64,000 nucleotides of DNA from Maribacter thermophilus (GTDB lineage Bacteria > Bacteroidota > Bacteroidia > Flavobacteriales > Flavobacteriaceae): the NCBI RefSeq assembly GCF_001020565.1, contig NZ_LDAS01000001.1, forward strand, positions 1,278,402-1,342,401. Direction: 5' to 3'. The notes under the pieces were generated by a model, which did not search any database, was not told the DNA's origin, and saw nothing but the letters and a program-made list of their open reading frames with translations. The translations under genes were made by a program, and so were the position numbers. Below, piece after piece: positions 1-9,003 of this stretch; position 1 is the first letter of the stretch; every line of letters begins with the position of its first letter.

Positions 1-1865
1 GAAACGGTTTCTGTCAATGTTTCTTCACTTTTAGGCATGTTTTCCTCATAAACACGGGCATTTGTAGGGCCTAAATATGCAAACATAGAATACCTCAGCC
101 CAACATCTATGAGCAGCTTATCGTTTACTTCAAAATTATCGGAGAGATATATGGCGGCCTCAAAGGCCTTTTCTTTTGATATGATCTTAGGTTCAACTAT
201 AGAGTTACTGCCATTTGGTTCTAAATTACCTGGTTGAACGTTATATAATTTTGCCGATAGCCCATAATCAAATTTATGTGCCTTGCTGTGCAAATAAGAG
301 AATTTGAATTTAGCTTCGGTCTCGTCCACCACAAAACCTAAATCAAAATTGTTATCGGAATTACCTTCATAACCAATGTTAAATTTATAGTTACTGTTGG
401 CGATCACCAAGCTTCCGGTATTCTTATCATTGAACTTATGGTCCCATTGAAAGGATAACAACCTGTTATTATAACCATATACAGAATCAGAGGTAATGCT
501 AAAGGCATCACTACTATAATACCCCATTGCCTTCATTGTGTTTTTTTCATTGATAACATGGGTATATTTTGCAATGGCATCGTAAAACGATGCCTCGCTA
601 TTACTTAAAGATTCATCGTCTAGAGACCTTAATATCCATCCAGAGTATGTTCCCCTACCACCAATGAGCAATCCAGATTTTCCTTTTACCACGGGTATTT
701 CCAAGGCCACATTTGAAGTAACGGGACCAATGGCCGCTTCACCAGAAAATTTTTCGTTGTTGGCATCTTTAGAAGTGATATCAAAAACAGATGATAAACG
801 ACCTCCGTATTGCGCGGGTATACCTCCTTTTAATATTTTAAGATCCTTGGTCGTAAATGGGTTCAAAGCCTGAAAAATCCCAAAAAAATGCGAGGGATTA
901 TAAATAACGGCATTGTCCAACAAAATTAAATTCTGATCGGTACTACCACCTCTTACATTAAAGCCCGCAGCACCCTCACCAGCGGTAGAAATACCTGGAA
1001 GGGTCGTCGCTACTTTTAAAACATCGCGTTCCCCAAGTACCAGAGGAATGTTCTTGGTTTCTTCTACTACTAGATCCGTACTACCAGATAAGGCCTCCTC
1101 TACATTCTTGGCGGCATTTGCCTCTACGATAACCTCATCTAAAAACTCAACACTTTCATTTAAATCAAAATTTAACTGTCCGTCATTAAAAACTATGATT
1201 CTGGTAGTGCTCGATTCTATACCCAAGGAACTTGTTTTTAGAATGCTTGTTCCTGCCGGTACCTCCAGTTCATAATAACCATCATCATTAGTGGCCGTTC
1301 CCGTATTTTTCCCATTTAATATGATAGATAAATTGGAAATAGGTTGATTTCCTTCTGTTGTTCTTGCATAACCACTTATTTTAAACGTGGTTCTTGCATC
1401 CGACAAATTTTCTTTCCCGATTCTTACCGTTCTATCAATTGTATTTTTTTTAGAAGCCTCAATATTTGAAAACACGGGATTACTGGTTATTCTTGTATAA
1501 TTGGGATTTTCTGAAACAGAGTCCTCTTCCTTACCAAAAAAACCTTCCGGTAAATCTGCATAAATACTATTGTTTTGCGTCAATATTATTTTATCATCGG
1601 AATATTCAAAATAGTTTAAGCTTGTTTTCTCAAAAACCTTCTCTAGAATCTCACTTAAAGTGGCATTACCGAACTTTCCGGAAAAAGTTTCTCCAGAAAG
1701 CCATTTATCGTCATAAAGAAATACAACTTGGGATTCTTTTTCTATTACTGCCAATATATTGGCAAGGGGTTCATTTTCAAATTCGAAATTAAACTTCGAT
1801 TCATTTTCCTGACCAAAAATTAGGCTCCCGAAAAATAATACGAATAGCGGTAATAATCTTTTCAT
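1..1865 (-). CDS. TonB-dependent outer-membrane receptor with STN domain, 3' end missing
   Basis: About 621 N-terminal residues are present; the barrel's C-terminal part lies beyond the window start. Reading leftward from ATG at 1865 the protein has a signal peptide (MKRLLPLFVLFFGSLIFGQ), then an STN-like domain (about residues 25-110, ending in KIILTQ), a carboxypeptidase-regulatory-like beta-sandwich (about 150-215, with GYARTTEGNQPISNL and NDDGYYELEVP), and a plug domain with the motifs FNVRGGSTDQNLILLDN and ILKGGIPAQYGGRLSSV. After that comes barrel-like sequence. The family imports bulky ligands across the outer membrane using TonB energy. STN domains in this family normally contact a FecR-type anti-sigma factor, but none is visible here. 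The start overlaps the upstream gene's stop by four bases (ATGA), so the two are probably translationally coupled. Substrate unknown. Confidence 0.9.
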   Translation of the reverse strand, partial: MKRLLPLFVLFFGSLIFGQENESKFNFEFENEPLANILAVIEKESQVVFLYDDKWLSGETFSGKFGNATLSEILEKVFEKTSLNYFEYSDDKIILTQNNSIYADLPEGFFGKEEDSVSENPNYTRITSNPVFSNIEASKKNTIDRTVRIGKENLSDARTTFKISGYARTTEGNQPISNLSIILNGKNTGTATNDDGYYELEVPAGTSILKTSSLGIESSTTRIIVFNDGQLNFDLNESVEFLDEVIVEANAAKNVEEALSGSTDLVVEETKNIPLVLGERDVLKVATTLPGISTAGEGAAGFNVRGGSTDQNLILLDNAVIYNPSHFFGIFQALNPFTTKDLKILKGGIPAQYGGRLSSVFDITSKDANNEKFSGEAAIGPVTSNVALEIPVVKGKSGLLIGGRGTYSGWILRSLDDESLSNSEASFYDAIAKYTHVINEKNTMKAMGYYSSDAFSITSDSVYGYNNRLLSFQWDHKFNDKNTGSLVIANSNYKFNIGYEGNSDNNFDLGFVVDETEAKFKFSYLHSKAHKFDYGLSAKLYNVQPGNLEPNGSNSIVEPKIISKEKAFEAAIYLSDNFEVNDKLLIDVGLRYSMFAYLGPTNARVYEENMPKSEETLTETV

Positions 1866-2602
1866 AAATCTTGTGGCCTATTATTGATGTTAAAAGAATC
1901 GGAGAGTTTAGAAAAGAAGTTTTTCCAAAAAACATCTTCATTGTTCTTTTTTGATGCTTGATTATAATTTTCATTGATGAATTCCTTCATATCCGGCCAT
2001 ATTCTGACGACATCTTGCTTTCTATCTATTTTATAAAATGTATCATTATAACCGATTACGTAATTATTTTCATGGATAAATTCATAATACACGGTAGTTC
2101 CCCTTATTCTTTTAAACCTTTTGGTTCCGTTCTTTTTTAAAAGGGTCAAAGAATTTTTCTGCATTAACACCTCGTAGAAGCCTTGAATATTGGTATCACC
2201 GGATGCCTCTTTAATATGAATAAAATCACTCCCCCCTATACCAAAGCGGTCAATCTTAGATTTAAAGAGTATTATCGTAGGGTAGGGATAATTATAACCT
2301 ACGTTCAAAAGAAGTTGATCTGCATCCAGATCATATTTTAAAGGTACTTGGTCATAAAACTGACCATCGTACACTACCGAACCAAGTTGAAATTCACTGC
2401 TTTTGAAGAATTTGTGCTTTTCGTTAATGGTTCTGTACAACTCAATATATTCAACTCCATTAAAGAGTCCAGTATTGAATCGTTTAACATGGTCATCGAA
2501 CCAATTATAATACTTTGGTTCTTTATGCACACTTTGAGCTATTGTTATTTTGGCGGAAACAATAGTCAACAATAGCGCATATACTATTGTTTTGGTTTTC
2601 AT
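1862..2602 (-). CDS. secreted protein of unknown function coupled to the TonB-dependent receptor
   Basis: I do not recognise a family. The chosen start (ATG at 2602) gives 246 residues beginning MKTKTIVYALLLTIVSAKITIAQ, a clean signal peptide. An in-frame ATG at 2632 would add ten residues before it and hide the signal. The mature protein is rich in Tyr, Phe and Lys and looks like a beta-rich periplasmic or surface protein, with no Cys-based motif. Its stop codon overlaps the receptor start by four bases, so the pair is one transcription unit. By position it could be an accessory protein of the receptor (ligand handling or signalling), which is inference only. Confidence 0.75.
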   Translation of the reverse strand: MKTKTIVYALLLTIVSAKITIAQSVHKEPKYYNWFDDHVKRFNTGLFNGVEYIELYRTINEKHKFFKSSEFQLGSVVYDGQFYDQVPLKYDLDADQLLLNVGYNYPYPTIILFKSKIDRFGIGGSDFIHIKEASGDTNIQGFYEVLMQKNSLTLLKKNGTKRFKRIRGTTVYYEFIHENNYVIGYNDTFYKIDRKQDVVRIWPDMKEFINENYNQASKKNNEDVFWKNFFSKLSDSFNINNRPQDL

Positions 2603-2643
2603 ATAGTTGGTTATTGTTTCTAAAAATAACAAAAAATAGATAA

Positions 2644-2669
2644 GAAGTAGTGTTTTAAAACACTACTTC
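2644..2669. terminator. perfect 26-bp palindrome, probable terminator
   Basis: Two 13-base halves are exact reverse complements with no unpaired loop bases by sequence (GAAGTAGTGTTTT / AAAACACTACTTC). It lies about 70 bases downstream of the leftward acylase stop and 41 bases before the next leftward start. On the minus strand it is followed by an interrupted T-rich run. A terminator is likely; an operator for the receptor pair is the alternative. Confidence 0.55.
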
Positions 2670-2738
2670 AAAAAAATTAAGAAATATGCAGAAAAATATT
2701 TCTAAAAAAAGATATGATCAAAAATAGATGCTCAAATA

Positions 2739-5132
2739 TCATTTAGCTTTAAAAACCAATACGGAAGACGCCTTACTTTTAATCTCCTCTTCGTTCATCA
2801 TCATTTTTCTAAACTTGCCCTCAATGTACATCTGCGCTTGATCATCGTAATGTTCACTGAACGGATTACCGGATTGCCCTGTCGGCAAAATACTTATGCT
2901 GTTTTCTACGTCCGAGAAATCGATAACCCTTCTTGTTGACGGACCCGAAGATACTTTATAAAGCCCGGTGCTATCTATTGGAAAAGCCAAATTATTAATT
3001 ACCTCTCTAGTACCGTGAACCGGAAAAGGCCCCACATTAAAAAACGACCTTAATGCCTCTACTTGGCCAATTGGATGCCCGTGTTCAAGGGTATGTACCT
3101 TGTTCCATGTCCACTCTGCTGCATTAGGCCCAAGGCTTTCCTTTAATGATCTTATTGCATCCAAAAATGAATGCTGTACGATCACTTCTCTGCTTTCTAC
3201 CAAATCTGCCGTAGCTACATTGTCCCACCAAATAGATTTTTTATTGGCGATTATTGGGGCTATGGATCTTTTCACAAGATGTGTAGAGAGTAATTGATTG
3301 AACATTTCGGGACCCAATTCATCTTTAAATATGTTTTTTAATAGATAATAGACCCATCCTGTATACACGGTAGCTTCTACACTCTTTAAGCTATAAGTAC
3401 CATCCCAGGAACGCAACGAATCCAACAAAGCAACTTCTTCTGTATCTAATTGCGACCTATCTACCAATTGGGTCAAACTTTCTATTATCTCTTTGTGAAC
3501 CGGAGACGTAACGTCCAATATCATCTTGGAGACTTCCTTTGTATCCCAATCGTCTTTTGGCTCTAAAAGCTGTACAATTCTTTTTGCCCTATTTTCTGGA
3601 AGATAATAACCCGGGTATAACATCCCCGCTATTGAATCTGGTTGGTTGTTTGCCGAATAAACATAGTGCCATGGAGGATTTACCGCCTGCGGATTTTCAG
3701 AAAAATCCAAATATTCTTTTTGCTCTGGCAGTCCCTTATCGTATTCATATACCAATTTGGTATTTACGCTATCGGGTATTCTATAAAGTTTGGCGGTCGC
3801 GAACCAGCCTATATTTCCTTCTGCATCGCCGTACATAATATTCAACCCTGGCGCGTGTATTTTAGGAAGCGCCTTTTTAAAGGCCGTTAGGTTTTCGGCA
3901 TGGCTAAGTTCGTAAAAGGCATCTACGACGGTATTTTTCTCTTGTGTGTAAATCCAAGACATAGCAATGGGCCGCTCCCCTACTACTTGATCTGCAATAC
4001 CGTTTAAAATAGGTCCGTGAGATGATTTTTTAAACGAGAAGGTAACATCTTCCCAATCTTTTACCTTAATAGTTTTGGTAATCTCTTCATAATCTACCCA
4101 TTTACCATCTTTCTTATATTGATTATCATTGGACGGATTGTTTTCTTCATAATAAAAATCAACATCGTCATTTTCGAACATAGTCATGCCATAGGCCAGG
4201 TTTCTATTATGCCCCAACACCGGAAAAGGTATCCCGGCCATGTGATAACCATATTTTGAATAGGTAGGTGTTTCGATATGGGCCTCATACCACACCGAAG
4301 GTTGGGCGAAACCTATATGGGGGTCGTTCGCAAAAATTACTTTTCCGTTCTTGGTCTTTTCGGGCGCAATTACCCAGCTGTTGCTGCCTTCAAAAAGAGG
4401 CAGCTCCAATTTACCTAAAACATTGGTGACCATTGCCGTAATAGAATTACCTATAGAATCGGTTTTGTTTTGTGGATAGTTTTTGATCCACTCGGTATCG
4501 GTACTGGAATGCAAAGGTAAATCCGCCAAATACTCCGGTCCTAATTTATCTTTAATATTGGTCAATAAAGGGTCTGTCTTATGCCCCATGGCAAAGCTAA
4601 AGGCCATATATCCCATAGTATTATACACATCGTTTATGGTAAATTCTTTTTTATCGATTCCCGTCAAATAAAACTCTACAGGTGTGGGGCCTTCCGCTAT
4701 AAATTGGTTTACACCATCTAAATATGCCGAAATTATACCAACGGCTTCCGAATTCTTGTTCAGTTCGTCGATGGCCTTTTTTGAAGCATCATCTATACCC
4801 AATGACAGAAAAAACTTATCGGTGGTAATTAGATTCTTTCCGAATACCTCTGAGAGTCCGCCACTACCAATTCTGCGCAATAGCTCCATTTGCCATAACC
4901 TATCTTGGGCATGCACATAACCCAATGCCCTAAAAGCATCTAGCTCGTTCTCACTATAAATATGGGGCACCCCATATTTATCATAATATACATCGACGTT
5001 CTGTTTTAGACCTACAAGTACTTTTTCTCCTGAGTAATCTGGCTTTAAGATCTGAACAAAAATTATGGCGGCAATGCCAGCCAGCACTGCGAGTACCAAA
5101 AACAATATGCCTATCTTTTTTAATGTTTTCAT
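2739..5132 (-). CDS. penicillin acylase family protein (peptidase S45)
   Basis: The 797-residue protein has an N-terminal membrane anchor or signal (residues 7-28), an alpha-chain region with GVPHIYS (54-60) and ALGYVHAQDRLWQMELLRR (69-87), and the autoprocessing site FEGSNSWVIAP. Ser250 after Gly249 would become the N-terminal nucleophile of the beta chain. NDPHIGF follows about 20 residues later, as usual for this fold. Length fits the family (about 750-850). Members hydrolyse amide bonds of penicillins, acyl-homoserine lactones or acyl-amino acids; the substrate cannot be chosen from sequence. It stands alone between intergenic gaps, so it is probably monocistronic. A hairpin downstream could end the transcript. 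Confidence 0.92.
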   Translation of the reverse strand: MKTLKKIGILFLVLAVLAGIAAIIFVQILKPDYSGEKVLVGLKQNVDVYYDKYGVPHIYSENELDAFRALGYVHAQDRLWQMELLRRIGSGGLSEVFGKNLITTDKFFLSLGIDDASKKAIDELNKNSEAVGIISAYLDGVNQFIAEGPTPVEFYLTGIDKKEFTINDVYNTMGYMAFSFAMGHKTDPLLTNIKDKLGPEYLADLPLHSSTDTEWIKNYPQNKTDSIGNSITAMVTNVLGKLELPLFEGSNSWVIAPEKTKNGKVIFANDPHIGFAQPSVWYEAHIETPTYSKYGYHMAGIPFPVLGHNRNLAYGMTMFENDDVDFYYEENNPSNDNQYKKDGKWVDYEEITKTIKVKDWEDVTFSFKKSSHGPILNGIADQVVGERPIAMSWIYTQEKNTVVDAFYELSHAENLTAFKKALPKIHAPGLNIMYGDAEGNIGWFATAKLYRIPDSVNTKLVYEYDKGLPEQKEYLDFSENPQAVNPPWHYVYSANNQPDSIAGMLYPGYYLPENRAKRIVQLLEPKDDWDTKEVSKMILDVTSPVHKEIIESLTQLVDRSQLDTEEVALLDSLRSWDGTYSLKSVEATVYTGWVYYLLKNIFKDELGPEMFNQLLSTHLVKRSIAPIIANKKSIWWDNVATADLVESREVIVQHSFLDAIRSLKESLGPNAAEWTWNKVHTLEHGHPIGQVEALRSFFNVGPFPVHGTREVINNLAFPIDSTGLYKVSSGPSTRRVIDFSDVENSISILPTGQSGNPFSEHYDDQAQMYIEGKFRKMMMNEEEIKSKASSVLVFKAK

Positions 5133-5351
5133 AATTGTTTCGTGAGTTTACACCTCAATTTAAAACTATTTTCCACATTATAGGCCTCGCAGTAATGCTT
5201 TTATCACATTAGATAAGTATATCCATTACCTTTCACCGAACGCTCGCCCGATTGGTTTAATACAGAGAAACAATATTCTTCAAAATACCCTTAAAATCTA
5301 TGAGCAATTCATCCAGAATTAACAAATTTGATTCGTAAAACAAATACCTAA

Positions 5352-8300
5352 TTACGAATTTTCTATAAACTCTAAAGAGGAATGCAAGGCATTATTCAAC
5401 TCTATACCTAAATTGTTATAATAGGTCTTAAAATGTTCAAATTGTTGTAACCATTCTTGATTATCCACCCTACTGGAAATCCAATCTTTGGCCAAGGGGT
5501 TTTCACAATAATAAATAGACCGCAAGGCCTGTTCATTAAAACCTTCCCTAAGAAACAAGGCACAAATCGCCTCCAACATTTCTTCTATCTGCTGCTTAGA
5601 AAATAAAAGTGTAGGGTTTATTTTGGCATCATAGCTTTCAGAGAACAATTGTGAAAAAATCACATATCTTACTTGTGAATCGACCAATTTTTCACTTTCG
5701 TTTATCTTACCTAGCAAATATTTAAATATTGTAGGAAGATGGGCTACGTTTATGAAGAAACATGCCGCTGTCTCCAACGACTTTTTATAGACAAAACTAT
5801 TTCTAAATTGATCCTCCCCTAACTCTAACATAGCCTTTGCTATTTCTAGGTTAGAATCATTTTCATCGGTAAGTAAATTAGGAAAGCCACTATCAGGACT
5901 TTTAGTTATATCATAGGCCGAATATTCTATAAAAGTAAACAGTTGCAATATTGTTTCTTTCTTATTAGGTATATTATTGAACCATAAAAATTTAAAACAT
6001 CTTTTGGCCAGTTCTTTGTCTTTTACATTTACCACCGTTTCTAAGAGTATTTCCGGTTTTAACTTGCCCAGAATATCATCAATGGCAACAAAGTACTTTG
6101 TCCTTTCCTCTTCTGGAGTCTTAAACCTGTCAAAACCCTTAAAAGAGTCTTCCAATAATTTAAGGGCCTCTTTGACTTCCTTTATATGTTCATTTTTTTC
6201 ACCTAAGACCTCTTTAATATCCTGGTAATGTTCACTAATCTCATTTCCTTTAAAATAGTGTTCCGTTGCTTCTTTTAATAGTTTCTTATTGGTTACCAAA
6301 TCTTTTACATCCCAAAGATATATTTCGGCAAACTTGCGTTTATGGGGTTCTTTCCACAGATCTTTATAATCTAGTAGTTCTTTAACCAAAGAATTGGCGT
6401 GCACAGCTTTATCCTTTGTATTTGGATTGCATGCATGGATATAAGAAAGTAGTGGTATTTTGAATTGTTCTTTTCTTAACAGGGCATCAAAACTACTCCA
6501 TAAATTGAAATTTAGAAGGTTGTTCTTTAACCATCGCATACGTACAATCAAATTTTCTTCTAGATGTGGATAGACGGTAATGGATTTCCACCACAGATTT
6601 AAACGTTCGACGCTACTTTTATAGCTCTGCGTTATATATATCAAATAGGCCCTTCTTATTAAAAAGAGGTTTTTAAATTCGCCCCCTTTTTTTATTTCCA
6701 CATCATAAAAAGCATCGGTGTGCTCAAAAAACAATAATGCCTTTTTAGTTATTTCCAGTTGTCCTACCTCAATGTTCTCTTTAAGGAGTGAGGCAACTTC
6801 GTTGTATCTGGAATCCAAAGAAAACCCAAAGTGCAGCAACCAATACAACGCTACATAAGGATCATTGGCAAACATAGGTTTTTCTTCATTGTACTTTTTT
6901 GATACTTCTTCCGAATCTTTAAAAACACCAAAAGGGGATACCGTTTTACGATGCGCCCAATCCATAAATAAATTAGAAATCCATTGATATCTATAAGCCA
7001 ATGTCAGAGTATCGGGTACTCTTTCCTCTGCTTTATCCCTATAATTGACTTTGTATTTTTTTGCGTTTTTAATTTTTACCGGAACTATGCTTCCATCATC
7101 ATGTCTATAACCATACGTACCGGACTTACACCGCCTGTCTACCAATATCCAATCTCCAGAACTTGGGTATATGTCCCCTTCCTTAACCTCTGTATCCTCA
7201 TAGATACCCAATTTCTCCAACCCTGCCAAGTCTCCATAATATTCACCCCAACTTTTCATATAAGACAAAAACCTTTCTATTTGCAGAGGGGTTTCGTCTA
7301 CCGGGGTGTTTGCATTTTTATCAATGATATTCTTCTTAGAGACCAATGCCGAATACAGAGCATCGTAATTGAATTTTAAATAAGTTCTCTCACTACGATC
7401 AATTATTTTATCTTCAATTATTGCGTTAGTGTATAAAGAATATTCTGAATTATATTTTAAAATAGGACCTATATCTTCTTTATGTCTTTTGGCATGCAGC
7501 AAAATATCCGTTTTACTATTTTCCCCAAAATAAATACCCTTATGAGGTAGGTAATCATTTTGGGTTATGTTCTTTACCTGCACATCCCCTAAAACTATTA
7601 GCTTACTGTAAGAAGCACCTATGATCAGATCGTTTGCATAGACGTTTCCGGTGATGATAAGCTGGCTTCCACTAAAAATTTTTATGTAATTAGTATTCTT
7701 GGCCAAGTACAGTACTCCGTTCACTTTTAAATTTCCATCTATTATCAACGGTTCATTTCCGGTAAGCACTAAATGGCTTGGTGTTTCCCAACCTTCGTTT
7801 ATAAATTCAAAACTTGTATGTGCAAAAGTAGGATCGTACTTTTCTTGGTCAAACACCAATTTCTTTAACTGGGGATATTCTTTCAAAAGAGCACCCTTTC
7901 GCTTTATATTTTCTTCTCTTCTTCTTTTTTTTGATAAACTCTCCACAACAAGTTTCACCAAATTATCCGAATACTCTGTAGTAAGAAAAATATATTCTTT
8001 TTTGTAGGCCTCTATCAATCTCTGCGACACTTCCTTTCTTTCCTTATAAAAAAGAAAAAACAATGCCCCACATGCCCACACAACAGCGTAATTGTCATAT
8101 AACTTTATCAGTATCTCATAATAGTACGTCGGATCAAAATATTCGAAACTTAACGATTCACGTTCTTCTTGTTCCTGTAAATTTTTTAATGAGAGACCAC
8201 TTAAAATTTTAGCTATCCCCGAAAGTGGAATAGCTGTAAAGTGGTTTTTTCCTCTTTTAAACTTTTTGATGCGTTCAACATACTCATATTTTCTGATTGT

Positions 8301-8783
8301 AGTAAATTTTGGTTGACTACTGATTTCATCATTGAAATCTTTAAGAGGAAATACATCTGACAAATAATACTCCCCCTTCTCTAAATCATTGCAAATTAAA
8401 AAGCAGCATGGCCATTCCAGCGCTTCCCCCTTTGTTTTATCTACCCAGAAATAAAATTGTTTTTCTTCTAAAAAAGTATCTGATTTATCCAAATCATCCA
8501 ACTCTAGAAGTGATATGGCATCTTTTAAAATTACTTGATCTACAACTGGTAAGTTCCCTTTCTTTCTTGAAGGATTCTCTAAATAACGGTATCCCTTTTC
8601 CACCATTTTTAAGAGCAGTTTTTGCCCCTTATCATCTGCTGTGCCGTATGTTTTATATTTTTTGGTGGTACTATTTCCTAGTGTACCAACTTTGCCTTCT
8701 GTAATTGTCAAAGAATAATCGTCCGTAACTATTTTCCAAAACTTATGAACCCCATTACTCTTATACTCTAAGTAATCTCTCAT
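5352..8783 (-). CDS. WGR-domain protein with beta-solenoid segment (MolR-like)
   Basis: The 1143-residue protein opens with a WGR domain (residues about 1-70: FWKIVTDDYSLTITEGKVGT, then GYRYLE). WGR domains occur in poly(ADP-ribose) polymerases and in bacterial MolR-type proteins, where they may bind nucleic acid. Residues about 337-407 are a repeat of short hydrophobic beta strands (LVLTGNEPLIIDGNL, SQLIITGNVYANDLIIGA, LIVLGDVQV) that looks like a bactofilin-type beta-solenoid. The rest is long, helical and charged, without catalytic motifs that I recognise. There is no signal peptide, so it is cytosolic. It is monocistronic, flanked by gaps of about 220 bases on each side. The architecture resembles proteins annotated as MolR family regulators, whose function is poorly known. 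Confidence 0.75.
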   Translation of the reverse strand: MRDYLEYKSNGVHKFWKIVTDDYSLTITEGKVGTLGNSTTKKYKTYGTADDKGQKLLLKMVEKGYRYLENPSRKKGNLPVVDQVILKDAISLLELDDLDKSDTFLEEKQFYFWVDKTKGEALEWPCCFLICNDLEKGEYYLSDVFPLKDFNDEISSQPKFTTIRKYEYVERIKKFKRGKNHFTAIPLSGIAKILSGLSLKNLQEQEERESLSFEYFDPTYYYEILIKLYDNYAVVWACGALFFLFYKERKEVSQRLIEAYKKEYIFLTTEYSDNLVKLVVESLSKKRRREENIKRKGALLKEYPQLKKLVFDQEKYDPTFAHTSFEFINEGWETPSHLVLTGNEPLIIDGNLKVNGVLYLAKNTNYIKIFSGSQLIITGNVYANDLIIGASYSKLIVLGDVQVKNITQNDYLPHKGIYFGENSKTDILLHAKRHKEDIGPILKYNSEYSLYTNAIIEDKIIDRSERTYLKFNYDALYSALVSKKNIIDKNANTPVDETPLQIERFLSYMKSWGEYYGDLAGLEKLGIYEDTEVKEGDIYPSSGDWILVDRRCKSGTYGYRHDDGSIVPVKIKNAKKYKVNYRDKAEERVPDTLTLAYRYQWISNLFMDWAHRKTVSPFGVFKDSEEVSKKYNEEKPMFANDPYVALYWLLHFGFSLDSRYNEVASLLKENIEVGQLEITKKALLFFEHTDAFYDVEIKKGGEFKNLFLIRRAYLIYITQSYKSSVERLNLWWKSITVYPHLEENLIVRMRWLKNNLLNFNLWSSFDALLRKEQFKIPLLSYIHACNPNTKDKAVHANSLVKELLDYKDLWKEPHKRKFAEIYLWDVKDLVTNKKLLKEATEHYFKGNEISEHYQDIKEVLGEKNEHIKEVKEALKLLEDSFKGFDRFKTPEEERTKYFVAIDDILGKLKPEILLETVVNVKDKELAKRCFKFLWFNNIPNKKETILQLFTFIEYSAYDITKSPDSGFPNLLTDENDSNLEIAKAMLELGEDQFRNSFVYKKSLETAACFFINVAHLPTIFKYLLGKINESEKLVDSQVRYVIFSQLFSESYDAKINPTLLFSKQQIEEMLEAICALFLREGFNEQALRSIYYCENPLAKDWISSRVDNQEWLQQFEHFKTYYNNLGIELNNALHSSLEFIENS

Positions 8784-9003
8784 TAAATACGTAATTTGAA
8801 TCTAAAATTACATTACAATTTATGTACGCCATATACACAAATGACAATGTTTAACAAACAATGTTTTATTGATAATAATTCCTGTAAAAAAAATGATTAT
8901 TTAGTAAACGATAAATACACATCACCTATCGGTCTGTTTAATTGGCAGATAAAGGATGAGTTAAAGCATAAAAAAGATATGTCTTGTTTAAAATCATCTA
9001 GAT

